Shown: positions 22,332 to 31,439, counted from the stretch's first letter. The stretch: 64,000 nucleotides of DNA from Geotalea toluenoxydans JCM 15764 (GCF_001311985.1 NZ_BBCJ01000019.1:1-64000); one strand, 5' to 3'. Notes: a model not told the origin generated them from the letters alone. Program-made: numbers and translations.

Positions 22332-22709
22332 TTATCGCAGTAATTCTTCTTTCACTTTTTCATCGATCAAACTATCTTCAATGGCTTCCCGGGCCCAGCT
22401 GTCCCTGCTCTGGGCGATGACCCGCGCCGCTCCCTCGGCCACAGCCGGAACGGGGCTCCACAAAGCATTGCGAATGATGCGCAGCTCATGGTCTTCCCCC
22501 TTCTTGCCGACGGCCAGTTGTCGACAGTTGCTGCAAAGCAGCGCCACGTCTTCTTGGGTCAATTCGGCCCGGTTTCCGTATTCCCATGGGCGCAGGTCTT
22601 CCTTTCCCTCGCACCATTCGCAGGCGAACTTTGCCCGCTTGGCCAAGGCCTTGCCCATGGCGGCGATGATCTCCTGCCGTTCCTTGTTTGACTGGTACCC
22701 TTTGGCCAT
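22332..22709 (-). CDS. PhnA-like zinc-ribbon protein
   Basis: 125 aa. The N-terminal half, MAKGYQSNKERQEII through CEWCEGKEDLRPWEY and LLCSNCRQ, matches the PhnA zinc-ribbon style with two CXXC pairs. The C-terminal half is helical (VAEGAARVIAQSRDSWAREAIEDSL). GGAAGGAGCATC precedes the ATG. Despite the family name there is no phosphonate gene nearby. Possibly nucleic-acid or metal binding. Confidence 0.72.
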   Translation of the reverse strand: MAKGYQSNKERQEIIAAMGKALAKRAKFACEWCEGKEDLRPWEYGNRAELTQEDVALLCSNCRQLAVGKKGEDHELRIIRNALWSPVPAVAEGAARVIAQSRDSWAREAIEDSLIDEKVKEELLR

Positions 22710-22725
22710 GATGCTCCTTCCGCTG

Positions 22726-23070
22726 CTATTTGCAGCTGCAGTCGAAGTCCCAGGTGCATGAATTGTAGGTTTTGATGCAGTTGCCGTTCTTGTCGTAAAC
22801 GAGGCATTCGGGTGTGCAGCACATGCAACCCTGCAACTTCATGCTTGCGCCTGACGGCTGCTTCAGCTGAATATCGTTGGCGAAGCGAGCCACTTCACGT
22901 CCATCCTGGTCGACGATGGCATTGCCGTCGGCGGAGATGCGCAGTTCCTTTTTTTCCACCACCTGTTTTGCTGTAGCCGGTTCTGCAGCAATGGCCCATG
23001 ATGCTCCCACACAAAAGACGAAGAGTGCTGCAATCATCATTATGCCCATCGAAAAGATCTTGTTGTTCAT
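22726..23070 (-). CDS. Exported cysteine-rich small protein
   Basis: 114 aa with a clear signal peptide (IMMIAALFVFCVGASWAIAA) and a C-terminal cysteine knot-like segment: GCMCCTPECLVYD, NGNCIKTYNSC, DFDCSCK (nine Cys in about 34 residues). The middle resembles a short repeat of the GNAIVDQDGREVARF kind. The ribosome site is GAGGGAGAGGAAAC. No family recognised; the cysteines could bind metal or form disulfides in the periplasm. It lies 16 bp upstream of the PhnA-like gene on the same strand. Confidence 0.65.
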   Translation of the reverse strand: MNNKIFSMGIMMIAALFVFCVGASWAIAAEPATAKQVVEKKELRISADGNAIVDQDGREVARFANDIQLKQPSGASMKLQGCMCCTPECLVYDKNGNCIKTYNSCTWDFDCSCK

Positions 23071-23201
23071 GTTTCCTCTCCCTCGTTAGAATGATTGGTC
23101 TTACATGAAAAATCGCTTACCTTCATATACCCCGGGGACCATGGTGTCAAGAAGTTCTAAGGAATGGCCCTGTTGGTCAAGCAGCTAAATCAGGGTCATC
23201 G

Positions 23202-24322
23202 TTAAGTGTTCCTTGTTTCATGGTCTTTTTCCGGGCTTGTGGCTGCATCATCGGCTTCGTTTTCGGCGGCCGGAGCGGCAATTGCTTTGAGAAGCTCGGT
23301 GAAGTCTACGACATTGTCCTGTCCCGGTGCCATGGTAAAGCTTGGTGCGCCGTAATTGCTGAAGGTGCTCACATTGGCGATTCCCACGCGATAGAGCCCC
23401 TTCCGGTCAGCCACGTCGTATTGCCCCTCCACAAAGGACACATGCCCCGACGAAGCAACGCCCACATCGAAGCGGGCAGTCAGGGAGAATTTTTCCATGA
23501 CATCACCCATCATCTTCGGGTCGGTGAAGGTAAGCAGGACGTTGTAGATGTCGTTGGAGATAATCTCCTGTTGATGGAGCGCCTCGGCGACACTGGCCAT
23601 AGCTCCCAACCCCAAGGCGACGGATTCTGCATAGCCCAGCTGCACCCGAATGCGCCGGGTCACCCCTGCCTGCTTGTCCTGGTCGGAAAGGGCCTGATCG
23701 CTGAAGCAGCTATCCTTAAGTTGCGGCAGTTCCTTGAGCACGGCAGCCTTGATGGCCTCGTTGATCAAATCCATGTTTTTTCCGCTGAGGAGATCAAGGC
23801 CGACAAGGTTGGCCAGCTGGGGTTTCCTGGCGGCTCCTTCCTGCAAAAGTTTGTTGAGGTCGATGCGGACCAGCTTCCCTTTGGTTGATGGAGCCTGCGG
23901 GAAGAGGGTTTCCAGGACTGTTGTGTAGATAGAAGTGCCCACATAGACCGTCTGTGTCCCGTAATCCACCAGCATCGGCACCTTGATGGCGAATTCCACG
24001 TTGTCCCTGTCGTAGCGCAGGGCGTAGAGCACCTGGGACTTCTTTGCCTTCATGTCCACGGCCCCATCCACGTTGATGGAGAGGCTGCGGATCACCTCGA
24101 CGCCCGTCTCGAGCGCCAGCTTGGTTTTCTTGGACGGAGTTACGGACGGCACTTTCTCGGGCAGGGTCAAATCGGTGATCCGGCTTTTTGAGCTGTAGTT
24201 GAACCCCGGGGCCGAGAAGCTCTTCGTGACCGCCTGGGTCAGGTCCTCGCGGGGGGCAGGGTGTGGGCACATCCGCCGATGCAGATTGCCGATAATAAGA
24301 TGCCGATCAGGTGTTTTTGCAT
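23202..24322 (-). CDS. Lipoprotein of unknown function (frameshifted)
   Basis: The true start is the ATG at 24322 giving MQKHLIGILLSAICIGGCAH, a lipoprotein signal with lipobox IGGC. A break near 24255 in a C-rich run joins this to the long frame (LTQAVTKSFSAPGFNYSS...). The product is about 373 aa, with no recognised domain; segments such as VEFAIKVPMLVDYGTQTVYVGTSIY and SLTARFDVGVASSGHVSFVEG look beta-rich. The tail is acidic. It lies downstream of another exported protein on the same strand. Confidence 0.65.
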
Positions 24323-24363
24323 GTGTGTCCTCATTGGCCTTGAATGGTTTTGCTGCTGCTCGA

Positions 24364-24927
24364 CTATTTTCTTCTTGCTCCCCCTGGGGCTTTGGCCGGA
24401 TCGTCCGTAAAGACGAGCGTGCCGCTCTCGTCTGTTCCGGCATACACGTCGGTCTGACTCCGGGAGCGAGCGCTCGTGGGAGCTACGTATACGCCAGTCG
24501 GATTCCAGGAGGGAGCCGGTTCGGGGGCTACGGGTAAGTCAGTCTGATTAAATGAGGGAGCCATCTCGGGAGCTATGGTTTCGACTTCCGTGGGTGCAAC
24601 AGGCGGTTCGCCGGCCCGGGAGACTCCGGGAACGAATCGGATTTCCGGAAATAAACGGTCCAGGCTATTGGAGCGGAAGTTCGGTAGAGGGGGACAATCC
24701 TGATACGATATCTGCTCGCCAATATCCAGCCGTGTCAGCAAAACCCCAAGCCAAGTTTCCCGTGACCCCTCCCGACAGCGAATGAAAGAATAACCGCCGG
24801 AGTCCAGGACTTCTTGTACGGTGCAGGTGCGGATGCCGTACCGCTCCCCGGCAGCAGCGTTTTGTGCCAGGAAGAGCGGAAGGATGATGAGTAGGGCCAA
24901 TGCGTTCAGAATGTTTGTCTTGGTCAT
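24364..24927 (-). CDS. Exported OB-like / DUF4124-like protein
   Basis: 187 aa from MTKTNILNAL, with AAAAGGA upstream and a signal peptide. The first mature segment (CTVQEVLDSGGYSFIRCREGSRETWLGVL) has the pattern of NrfJ-like OB-fold domains found beside cytochromes. A proline-rich linker contains repeated units (VAPTEVETIAPEM, VAPEPAPSWNPTG, VAPTSARSRSQTD), and the end (GTLVFTDDPAKAPGG) resembles a DUF4124 motif. Periplasmic; role unknown. Confidence 0.6.
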   Translation of the reverse strand: MTKTNILNALALLIILPLFLAQNAAAGERYGIRTCTVQEVLDSGGYSFIRCREGSRETWLGVLLTRLDIGEQISYQDCPPLPNFRSNSLDRLFPEIRFVPGVSRAGEPPVAPTEVETIAPEMAPSFNQTDLPVAPEPAPSWNPTGVYVAPTSARSRSQTDVYAGTDESGTLVFTDDPAKAPGGARRK

Positions 24928-25009
24928 GGGCAATCCTTTTGGGGAGCAGCTTTGCCGGCCGCCCCTGTTTCTTCTTTCACTCAAGGTGGGGAGGCAGCGC
25001 GGGCAGATC

Positions 25010-25522
25010 TTACAGAGCATGCTTTAAAGGGTCGAGTGTACAGGGCCGGCACGCCATCACTTTTAAAGGCAGATAAACATCCGTGATCATCTCTTCTTCC
25101 CTCACATTTGGCCCCACGTTCACATAGTGAAATATCATCGGGAAATCACCGACCGACTCGCCGCTTTGAGGCAACCACGTTTCATAGATATAGCCGGCGG
25201 CCTGGTTGTTCAAGCGGGACCCTACGTTTCTTGCGCGGGCGCAACGCATGGCCGGGATCAGCTTTTTCCTGATGCCGTAAGGATTGGGGCCGACGTCTTC
25301 TTCCACCGAGAGGCAGAAATCCACATGGTGCATTGACGCCGGCGTGTTACGCGGGTCGGCGTAGTGAAGTCCATAGTTACGGTACTTCGACTGATCCAGC
25401 AGACGGTTTTCGAGCTTCCACGCGATCAGCTTTTGCGCAGTCTCGTGTTCGAGCGCCGGTGGGCCGTGATGCTCTATAAAAGCAACTTTTGTTTCAGGAA
25501 ATGTGACTATTTCTACTTTCAT
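25010..25522 (-). CDS. GyrI-like small-molecule-binding domain protein
   Basis: About 170 aa from MKVEIVTFPETKVAFIEHHG, a typical SbmC/GyrI start, continuing to AAGYIYETWLPQSGE and an aromatic-rich FHYVNVGPN. This is the stand-alone effector-binding domain seen at the end of AraC/MerR-type regulators; no DNA-binding part is present. It may sequester or detoxify small molecules. The final about 15 residues (MACRPCTLDPLKHAL) are not typical, so the true end may differ. Confidence 0.75.
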   Translation of the reverse strand: MKVEIVTFPETKVAFIEHHGPPALEHETAQKLIAWKLENRLLDQSKYRNYGLHYADPRNTPASMHHVDFCLSVEEDVGPNPYGIRKKLIPAMRCARARNVGSRLNNQAAGYIYETWLPQSGESVGDFPMIFHYVNVGPNVREEEMITDVYLPLKVMACRPCTLDPLKHAL

Positions 25523-25563
25523 GCAGTAACCTCTCATAGGTATGCCAGCAGGGGCTGTAGCGT

Positions 25564-25773
25564 CTATACCTCAGGCGAATTTACATATTGTGTCTTTGGC
25601 AGTTCCTTTAGATCAAGGAGTGAAAATCCAGCAATGGAATAGGTGGCAGAATACCCGATTTTGTTCTTCTGATAGATTAAAAGAAGCTTGTCGTTGCCGA
25701 TTTGAGAAACGTTTATAAATCTGTCGACTTTAGGAGCAATGACCTTAGACGCGACCCTTTTACTTGTCCCCAA
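25564..25773 (-). CDS. Short hypothetical ORF downstream of Shedu gene
   Basis: 69 codons (TTG start) in AT-rich sequence downstream of the defence nuclease. The translation (DRFINVSQIGNDKLLLIYQKNKIGYSATYSIAGFSLLDL) looks protein-like, with beta-strand pattern, and may be the end of a truncated gene brought in with the island. No family recognised and no clear ribosome site. Confidence 0.3.
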   Translation of the reverse strand: MGTSKRVASKVIAPKVDRFINVSQIGNDKLLLIYQKNKIGYSATYSIAGFSLLDLKELPKTQYVNSPEV

Positions 25774-25871
25774 AATCGTCAGGGTCTATTTTTGCCCTTG
25801 ACGGACGGGGGGCTTATAAGGGTTGAATTGTTCTTTGCGGCAATTGCACTTAGATTTACCTCGCAATGTCA

Positions 25872-27329
25872 TTAAAACAAGTCTTGTGTTTCTTCCTCCT
25901 TCGCTTTACCTGCAACAAACAACTGATGAATTTGCCTGACCTTATCCAGCATCTCATCGTAGGTGATGATCTGCACATCCTTGAGAGAATGTCTTATAAA
26001 CTCAAAAGATTTCTTTTCATGGTTGTCTGCTGGGGATCTACCTATGATCACAACGCATTGAACGTTGAATGCGTGAAAGTCATTCCACCCCGATTGATAT
26101 GCCAAATTAGTAAAGTTGTTCTGTAACTGAAATTTTTGGTCTTGTACTTGGGCAATCGCACCGCCCAATTCCTTGCTATTTCGAAAGAGATTTGTACGAT
26201 ATTCGACGCTGCTGAGGAGAGCTGAGTCTGGCTTCTTGATTTCAAAGACTGCGAGATTTCCGGTAAATCGATTCGAAACTAAGAAATCAGTGATTTTGGT
26301 GCCAATGCCACGAATGTCGGCTCCTCCGACATGGGCCTGATCTTGAACTAGGGTGACGGGATAAGAAAATGCGAGAGTGAGGACAAAGCTGTTATCCATG
26401 AAGAATTTTTGCCAGTGAGTCTCGGACAAATTCTTAGAAAGCATTTCTTCAATAGTGGAAATAATCTGACCCAATGTGACAGATTCAATATCTGTTTTTA
26501 ACTGGAGCAATGCATTGTGATGATCTTTCACAAGTTCTTCTTTATTACCCTGAACCAAGCGGATCATTGATTCTTGATCTCTTTTGCCAAGCTTAACCTT
26601 GTTATCCAAAGAATTTAACAATTCATAGATGGCACCCGCCTTAGGCCTCTTTGTCTGTATCGGGTATTTTTGAGGATCGTGTTTACGAAGAATATTTGCG
26701 TAACACAACAACAGCTTGTCGCCGCGTGCTTCCCTTTGATATCGCCTAGAAATGTTATCAATTGTACGCCGCAGGGTCTGGTAATCTCTCATGTTAAAAA
26801 AGTAGATATCACCTTCCGCTCGCGTTATCTCGGTCTTGGAGAAAACAATATGTTCTATGCCTTCAATGTTTGCTATGCTTTCGATCAGAAAGCGGTATTC
26901 CCATTTTAGCCCAAGGCCATACTGAAACTGCTTTGAAAAACCTTCTGGGAAGTGTTCCAACATTTCTTTAACTGCTTCAGGCTCCTCTATCCAGCCTTGG
27001 TCGAACCAGTCCAACGTCAAACTTGTTATACGACCGTACTTCGGTTGAAGATAGTCAGGTTTGTCTCTGCGAACGTTAATCGGATAGGTCACGACAAAAC
27101 TTTGAAAAATTTCGATTATAAGAATTTTATCCTTATTGGCCTCACTCCATGAATGCCCCTCAGCTAGCGAATCTTCATTGATCGCCACGAAATAAACCCT
27201 GACAGAAGGCGGCTCTGTGTCCTCTTCCACCAACATCACAGGTTCCCAAGGGTTTTCTGGTTCTGTCCTCTCCTGCAAAGCGGGTATTATAGGGATACTG
27301 CTTTCAATAACTAGGTTTTCCGGCATCAT
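25872..27329 (-). CDS. sduA: Shedu-type (DUF4263) anti-phage nuclease SduA
   Basis: 485 aa, uninterrupted. The C-terminal third carries the DUF4263 PD-(D/E)XK nuclease pattern that defines the single-gene Shedu defence system: TDFLV (Asp about 348), FEIKKPDSALL (Glu about 363, Lys about 365), the YRTNLFR segment and QVQDQKF (Gln about 394/396). The N-terminal about 300 residues are a divergent sensing region. GGAGGG precedes ATGATG. Base composition is clearly more AT-rich than the flanking genes, which suggests horizontal acquisition. Shedu proteins are known phage-defence nucleases; which phages this one targets cannot be told. Confidence 0.85.
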   Translation of the reverse strand: MMPENLVIESSIPIIPALQERTEPENPWEPVMLVEEDTEPPSVRVYFVAINEDSLAEGHSWSEANKDKILIIEIFQSFVVTYPINVRRDKPDYLQPKYGRITSLTLDWFDQGWIEEPEAVKEMLEHFPEGFSKQFQYGLGLKWEYRFLIESIANIEGIEHIVFSKTEITRAEGDIYFFNMRDYQTLRRTIDNISRRYQREARGDKLLLCYANILRKHDPQKYPIQTKRPKAGAIYELLNSLDNKVKLGKRDQESMIRLVQGNKEELVKDHHNALLQLKTDIESVTLGQIISTIEEMLSKNLSETHWQKFFMDNSFVLTLAFSYPVTLVQDQAHVGGADIRGIGTKITDFLVSNRFTGNLAVFEIKKPDSALLSSVEYRTNLFRNSKELGGAIAQVQDQKFQLQNNFTNLAYQSGWNDFHAFNVQCVVIIGRSPADNHEKKSFEFIRHSLKDVQIITYDEMLDKVRQIHQLFVAGKAKEEETQDLF

Positions 27330-27414
27330 TCCCTCCGCAGAGAAGCTTGATCAATTAAGGTTTGTCTTTGAAGAAGTGATCGTTCAACTAGTCATTGAGC
27401 AACTAGCGCCATCT

Positions 27415-27440
27415 ACATCTATATCGCCCAATATAGATGT
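27415..27440. repeat. Perfect inverted repeat upstream of the Shedu gene
   Basis: Two perfect 10-bp arms, ACATCTATAT and ATATAGATGT, around a 6-nt centre, about 85 bp upstream of the nuclease start. Just before it the heptamer CAACTAG occurs twice, 15 bp apart (27385 and 27400). Could be an operator or a hairpin; the surrounding 220 bp contain no gene. Confidence 0.6.
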
Positions 27441-27553
27441 AAATGGTTTTTCTATACAAGATACCCCTAAGCAGGCGGGCGGTGGTTAAAGTTCTTTTGC
27501 TTCATTAGCCGTCCTTCTTGTAACATTTTTAGCTCTTCATTACCACCACCCAA

Positions 27554-27923
27554 TCAGCAACTCAAACCTACTGCCCCAAATTCCCCCACATCCCCCCCAC
27601 GCACCTGAAACGAAACCCTGTCATGCCTTGTCCCACGCTCATCCGTAAGCACCAGCTCATATCTGCCCGCAGCAGGCTTCCAGCGTCGTCCTTCCTCCCC
27701 GGCCGACAGTAGACGTCCATTCAGCGACCATCTGAGGTCGCTGCTGTTGCCGTTTTCCACTTCGAAAAAGACCAGCTGGTTTTCCGGCGGGATGTCCGGA
27801 TCGATGGCGATGATGGTCCCTTCGGGGGGTAGCTGGGGGGGCATGTTTCCCGGAAGTTATCGGCTGTGCCGGTTTGGCCCCGGCCATGATGCGCTCGGCC
27901 AGCCGGTGATAGCGATTGCTCAT
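27554..27923 (-). pseudogene. pbpC: Penicillin-binding protein 1C C-terminal remnant
   Basis: Only the C-terminal domain of PbpC (BiPBP_C-like) remains: PPEGTIIAIDPDIPPENQLVFFEVE, LRWSLNGRLLSAGEEGRRWKPAAGRYELVLTDERG and HDRVSFQVRGG. The transglycosylase and transpeptidase domains (over 600 aa) are missing, because an unrelated gene starts 230 bp upstream. A second break sits in a C-rich run at about 27838. Its position beside the AT-rich Shedu island suggests the gene was destroyed by insertion or deletion there. Confidence 0.65.
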
Positions 27924-28154
27924 CAGTCAAGGGGCATGAACCACTGCCTCGTATCCTCTGAAAGGATCAGCGTGATCAATGCTCGTATGGTTGATGACGG
28001 TAAACATTTTCACAGCCAATGAAAGAGAAAGCCTGGCCACGACTAAAGATAAAACCATTATGAACTTTTATCAATCGCTACATCTCATTAGCTGTGCCCA
28101 CGGCAAAGGATGTTAGACTTTCCATAGGTAAGAAAAGTTAACGGGAGGAACCCC

Positions 28155-28955
28155 ATGGCCAAGGTACAGATCGGCTGCAGCGGCTTCAATTACAACCACT
28201 GGCGCGGAAATTTCTATCCTGAAAAGCTGCCCCAGCGGCTCTGGTTTGCCCATTATTTCTCCGTCTTCTCTACCGTGGAGCTGAACGTCACCTTTTACCG
28301 GCTGCCCCAGCTTTCGGTTTTCCAGCACTGGCGGGAACAAACGCCGGATAATTTCCAGTTCGTCATCAAGGGGAGCCGCTTCATTACCCATATCAAAAAG
28401 CTGAAAGAGGTTGAGGAACCCCTGCAGCGTTTTTTTGAGGCGGCAGCGGGGCTGGGCGACAAGCTGCGGGTGGTGCTCTGGCAGCTGGCGCCCTCCTTTT
28501 TCCTGGATCTGGAACGACTTAGCCGATTCCTTGAGTTGCTGGACCGTTACCCGGTGCGCCATGCCTTCGAGTTCCGCAATGAAAGCTGGTTTAACGATCA
28601 GGTGGTGGAGCTCTGCCGTGCCCACAATGCGGCCTTCTGTCTGGCCGATTGGCCCCAGTATCTATACGAATGGGCGCCGACAGCCGACTTCATATATCTG
28701 CGCCGGCATGGCCATGGGGGGGACTATGCCGCCGACTATAGCGATGAGGAAATCGCTCTTGATGCGGAACGGATCCGGGGCTATCTCAAAGACGGGCGGG
28801 ATGTGTTCATTTTCTACAATAACGATGCCCTCGGGTTCGCACCGAAAAACGCTGTGCGGCTGGCGGAGATATTGAATATTTCGAAAGTTTCAACGCCTGC
28901 CTCCCGGCCGCGGCAGGCAAAATCCATTGGAAAATCGCGGCAATTTGTGTCTTAA
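28155..28955 (+). CDS. DUF72 (YecE-like) protein
   Basis: 266 aa, complete. A TIM-barrel-like DUF72 protein, recognised from VQIGCSGFNYNHWRGNFYPEKLPQ, STVELNVTFYRLP, FQFVIKGSRFITH, AFEFRNESWF, DFIYLRRHG and the late VFIFYNNDALGFAPKNA. Strong ribosome site CGGGAGG. The biochemical role of the family is unsettled. The last about 20 residues are basic and probably unstructured. Confidence 0.88.
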   Translation: MAKVQIGCSGFNYNHWRGNFYPEKLPQRLWFAHYFSVFSTVELNVTFYRLPQLSVFQHWREQTPDNFQFVIKGSRFITHIKKLKEVEEPLQRFFEAAAGLGDKLRVVLWQLAPSFFLDLERLSRFLELLDRYPVRHAFEFRNESWFNDQVVELCRAHNAAFCLADWPQYLYEWAPTADFIYLRRHGHGGDYAADYSDEEIALDAERIRGYLKDGRDVFIFYNNDALGFAPKNAVRLAEILNISKVSTPASRPRQAKSIGKSRQFVS

Positions 28956-29004
28956 TGTTGAAGCTTTCCCAGTTACCTGCATACGCAAGAGGAAGAAGAA
29001 AGTC

Positions 29005-30063
29005 ATGAACGTTGAGCAGATGAAAACGGTTCTCAAGGAAATTCTCACCAAGACCGATCTCACTCCCTGTGTGGTCGGCCATCGCGGCGTCGGCAAGACC
29101 GCCGGCATTATCCAGCTGTGCCGGGAGCTGGGGCGCAGCTATGTGCCCCTTCGCCTGGGGCAGATGGAGGTTGGGGACCTGGTGGGGATTCCCTACCGGG
29201 AGGGGACGGTGATGCACTGGTCGTGCCCTTCCTGGTGGCCGGAAGACGATGGAGCGGAGACGATCATCCATTGCGACGAGCTGAACCGTGCCCAGCAGGA
29301 GGATACCCTGCAGGCCATCTTCCAGTTTGTCGAACCGCCTGCGGAGGGGCAGCAACGCGCCCTGCATACCCATAAACTGGGACTGCGCCACAAGGTGGTG
29401 GTTACCATCAATCCCCCCGACGGCACTTACCAGGTGGCGACCCTGGACCGGGCTCTGATCGACCGTATGGTCATGCTCTATGTGGAGAGCGATTACCAGT
29501 GCTGGGCCCGCTATGCCACGGCAAGGGAACTGGACGGCAGTGTCCGGGGCTTTCTTGCCGGCAATCCCGCTTTCCTGGCCCGGCAGGGGAGTGCGCTGGA
29601 TATGGATGTGGAGCCGACGGAACGTGGCTGGGAAATGGTCAGCACCCTGCGCCGGCGTTGTCGTCTCCCTCGCGAACTGGAGATGGAGGTCTATGCCGGT
29701 ATCATTGGCAAGGAGGCAGCCGTTTCCTTCCTGCGCTGGTGTGTCGACCAGGCAGGGCGGCCGGTACCGGCAACGGAGGTGCTTGATAACTGGCCGGCAG
29801 TGGTTGATGCCATCTGCAAGCAGCGGGACGATGCCCAGGCGGCGACCATGAACGAGCTCTTGGGCCTGCTCCAGGTATCACCCTCCCTGACGCTCCCCCA
29901 GGAAGAAAATCTGGTTGCCTACCTGGCGTGCCTCCCTCGCGACATGCGCTTTGCTACCATAAAATCTCTGCTCAAGATCCCCCCCGTGGCTCTTGCCATC
30001 AGCCAGGACAAGTACGATACGGTGGTGCTGGACGCCATCCGTGCCATGAGCGCGGAAGCATAG
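29005..30063 (+). CDS. MoxR-type AAA+ ATPase
   Basis: 352 aa. Walker A GHRGVGKTA at about residue 28, Walker B/sensor region IIHCDELNRAQQEDTLQAIFQF, sensor-1 region VVVTINPPDG and an arginine-finger-like ATLDRALIDRM. MoxR proteins work as chaperones that assemble or activate protein complexes, usually with a VWA partner; the next gene, four bases away, is exactly that. Start at MNVEQMKTV with AGGAAGAAG upstream. Confidence 0.88.
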   Translation: MNVEQMKTVLKEILTKTDLTPCVVGHRGVGKTAGIIQLCRELGRSYVPLRLGQMEVGDLVGIPYREGTVMHWSCPSWWPEDDGAETIIHCDELNRAQQEDTLQAIFQFVEPPAEGQQRALHTHKLGLRHKVVVTINPPDGTYQVATLDRALIDRMVMLYVESDYQCWARYATARELDGSVRGFLAGNPAFLARQGSALDMDVEPTERGWEMVSTLRRRCRLPRELEMEVYAGIIGKEAAVSFLRWCVDQAGRPVPATEVLDNWPAVVDAICKQRDDAQAATMNELLGLLQVSPSLTLPQEENLVAYLACLPRDMRFATIKSLLKIPPVALAISQDKYDTVVLDAIRAMSAEA

Positions 30064-30066
30064 ACG

Positions 30067-31245
30067 GTGACCGATCGGGTCCTGGAAAATGCCATCATCC
30101 GCCTGCTGAAGCAGTATCCGTTCTACGGGCAGTTCCTCCTCAATTTCCGCCGGGAAAGCATGGCCTGCAATGAGCCGCTGGGGGTGACCATCCGTTCGGG
30201 CCTGCCGGTCCTGACGGTGAACGGCGAGAAATTGGCTACCTTCACGCCCATGGAGCAGGAGGGGCTGTTGCGGCATGTGGTCGTGCATGTCCTACATCTG
30301 CACATGCTGCGGCGCAAGGGGCGCAACGGCCACGATTGGGATATGGCCTGCGATCTGGCGGTCAATCCGGGGATCGAAGGTCTGCCGGCGGAAGCGGCAT
30401 ATCCGGCCCAGTATGGTCAGCCCGATGGTCTTGCTGCCGAAGAATATTACGCCCGCCTCACCTCCCCCTTTGATATGGGGAACCTGGCCGGAGGCGGTAT
30501 CGGTAATGCCGCACAGGACAGGGGGGGACATGCGGGGCCGGACGCAAGGGAGGAAGCAGCTTGCCACAGGGGCGCCACCATCGACAGCCATGCCTCCTGG
30601 CATGAAGCGGACAGCACGCCTTTCAAATTGGGGGAGGAAGTGGTGCGGGGGCTGGTCAATGGGGCGCTGAAGGCTGCTGATGGGGCGGTGCCGCCTGAGC
30701 TGCGCCAAGTCGTCGCAGGATACCTGAACCCTTCTCCTATCCCTTGGAAACAGGTGCTGCGCCAGTTCATCGCCACCGCCGGGCGGGCTGGCCGGCAGAC
30801 GACCTGGAGCCGCGAGCATCGCCGCTTCGAACACACGACGCCGGGAACCAGGAAGCATCGCAAGCTCAACTTGCTGGTGGGGGTGGATGTGAGCGATTCC
30901 ACCAATGCGTCCGTGTTGCGGGAAGCCTTCGCGCGGGAGCTGCAGCAGATAGCCCGCGGCCGGGAAACAACCATCACTGTGGTCTATGCCAACAGCCGCA
31001 TCCGGAAGATCGAACACTTGAGCGGCAGAGGAGTGGTGCAGAGCTATCACGGCGGCGGCTTTACCGACCTGCGGCCCCTCTTCGATCATGCCCGCGCCCT
31101 GCAGCCGCGACCGGCGGCGGTCATCTATCTTACCGACGGATTCGGCGAAGCGCCGGATACCATGGAGTTTCCAACCCTGTGGGTCCTCACCAAAGAGGGG
31201 GAAAAGCCGGTGCCGTGGGGAGTGGAACTGCGGCTGGATATCTGA
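30067..31245 (+). CDS. DUF2201-type VWA-like protein with degenerate peptidase motif
   Basis: 392 aa, GTG start four bases after the MoxR gene. The N-terminal half has the DUF2201 putative metallopeptidase layout (LRHVVVHVLHLHM ... WDMACDLAVN), but the expected HEXXH reads HVVVH, so the catalytic Glu is replaced by Val. The C-terminal VWA domain has a MIDAS start DVSDSTN and late GGGFTDLRPLF and IYLTDGFGEAP. Works with the MoxR ATPase as a metal-dependent adaptor (inference). A glycine/histidine-rich linker joins the halves. Confidence 0.85.
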   Translation: MTDRVLENAIIRLLKQYPFYGQFLLNFRRESMACNEPLGVTIRSGLPVLTVNGEKLATFTPMEQEGLLRHVVVHVLHLHMLRRKGRNGHDWDMACDLAVNPGIEGLPAEAAYPAQYGQPDGLAAEEYYARLTSPFDMGNLAGGGIGNAAQDRGGHAGPDAREEAACHRGATIDSHASWHEADSTPFKLGEEVVRGLVNGALKAADGAVPPELRQVVAGYLNPSPIPWKQVLRQFIATAGRAGRQTTWSREHRRFEHTTPGTRKHRKLNLLVGVDVSDSTNASVLREAFARELQQIARGRETTITVVYANSRIRKIEHLSGRGVVQSYHGGGFTDLRPLFDHARALQPRPAAVIYLTDGFGEAPDTMEFPTLWVLTKEGEKPVPWGVELRLDI

Positions 31246-31262
31246 AATTAGGTGGTGGCGTG

Positions 31263-31439
31263 GGCGGTTGCCGTGACTTCGTCCATTCGCTCGGTCGCCG
31301 CAGCTGCGGACCTTGCGCCGTCTCTCAATCCTCTCGTCCGAAATGGTAGTTTGTCAGGGTAATGCCCTGTTCATCTCCTGGCGGATGTCCGCTCGCCGCT
31401 GCGGCTCGGTCACTCACTCCCGAAGCCACGACAACCGCC
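31263..31439. repeat. MITE-like palindromic element
   Basis: About 177 bp with 19-bp terminal inverted repeats at 31263-31281 and 31421-31439 that match at 17 of 19 positions (GGCGGTTG...GTGACTTCG type). Inner parts are also partly complementary, around CGCAGCTGCG. No ORF. It fills the gap between the VWA gene and the next hypothetical gene. Confidence 0.55.
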
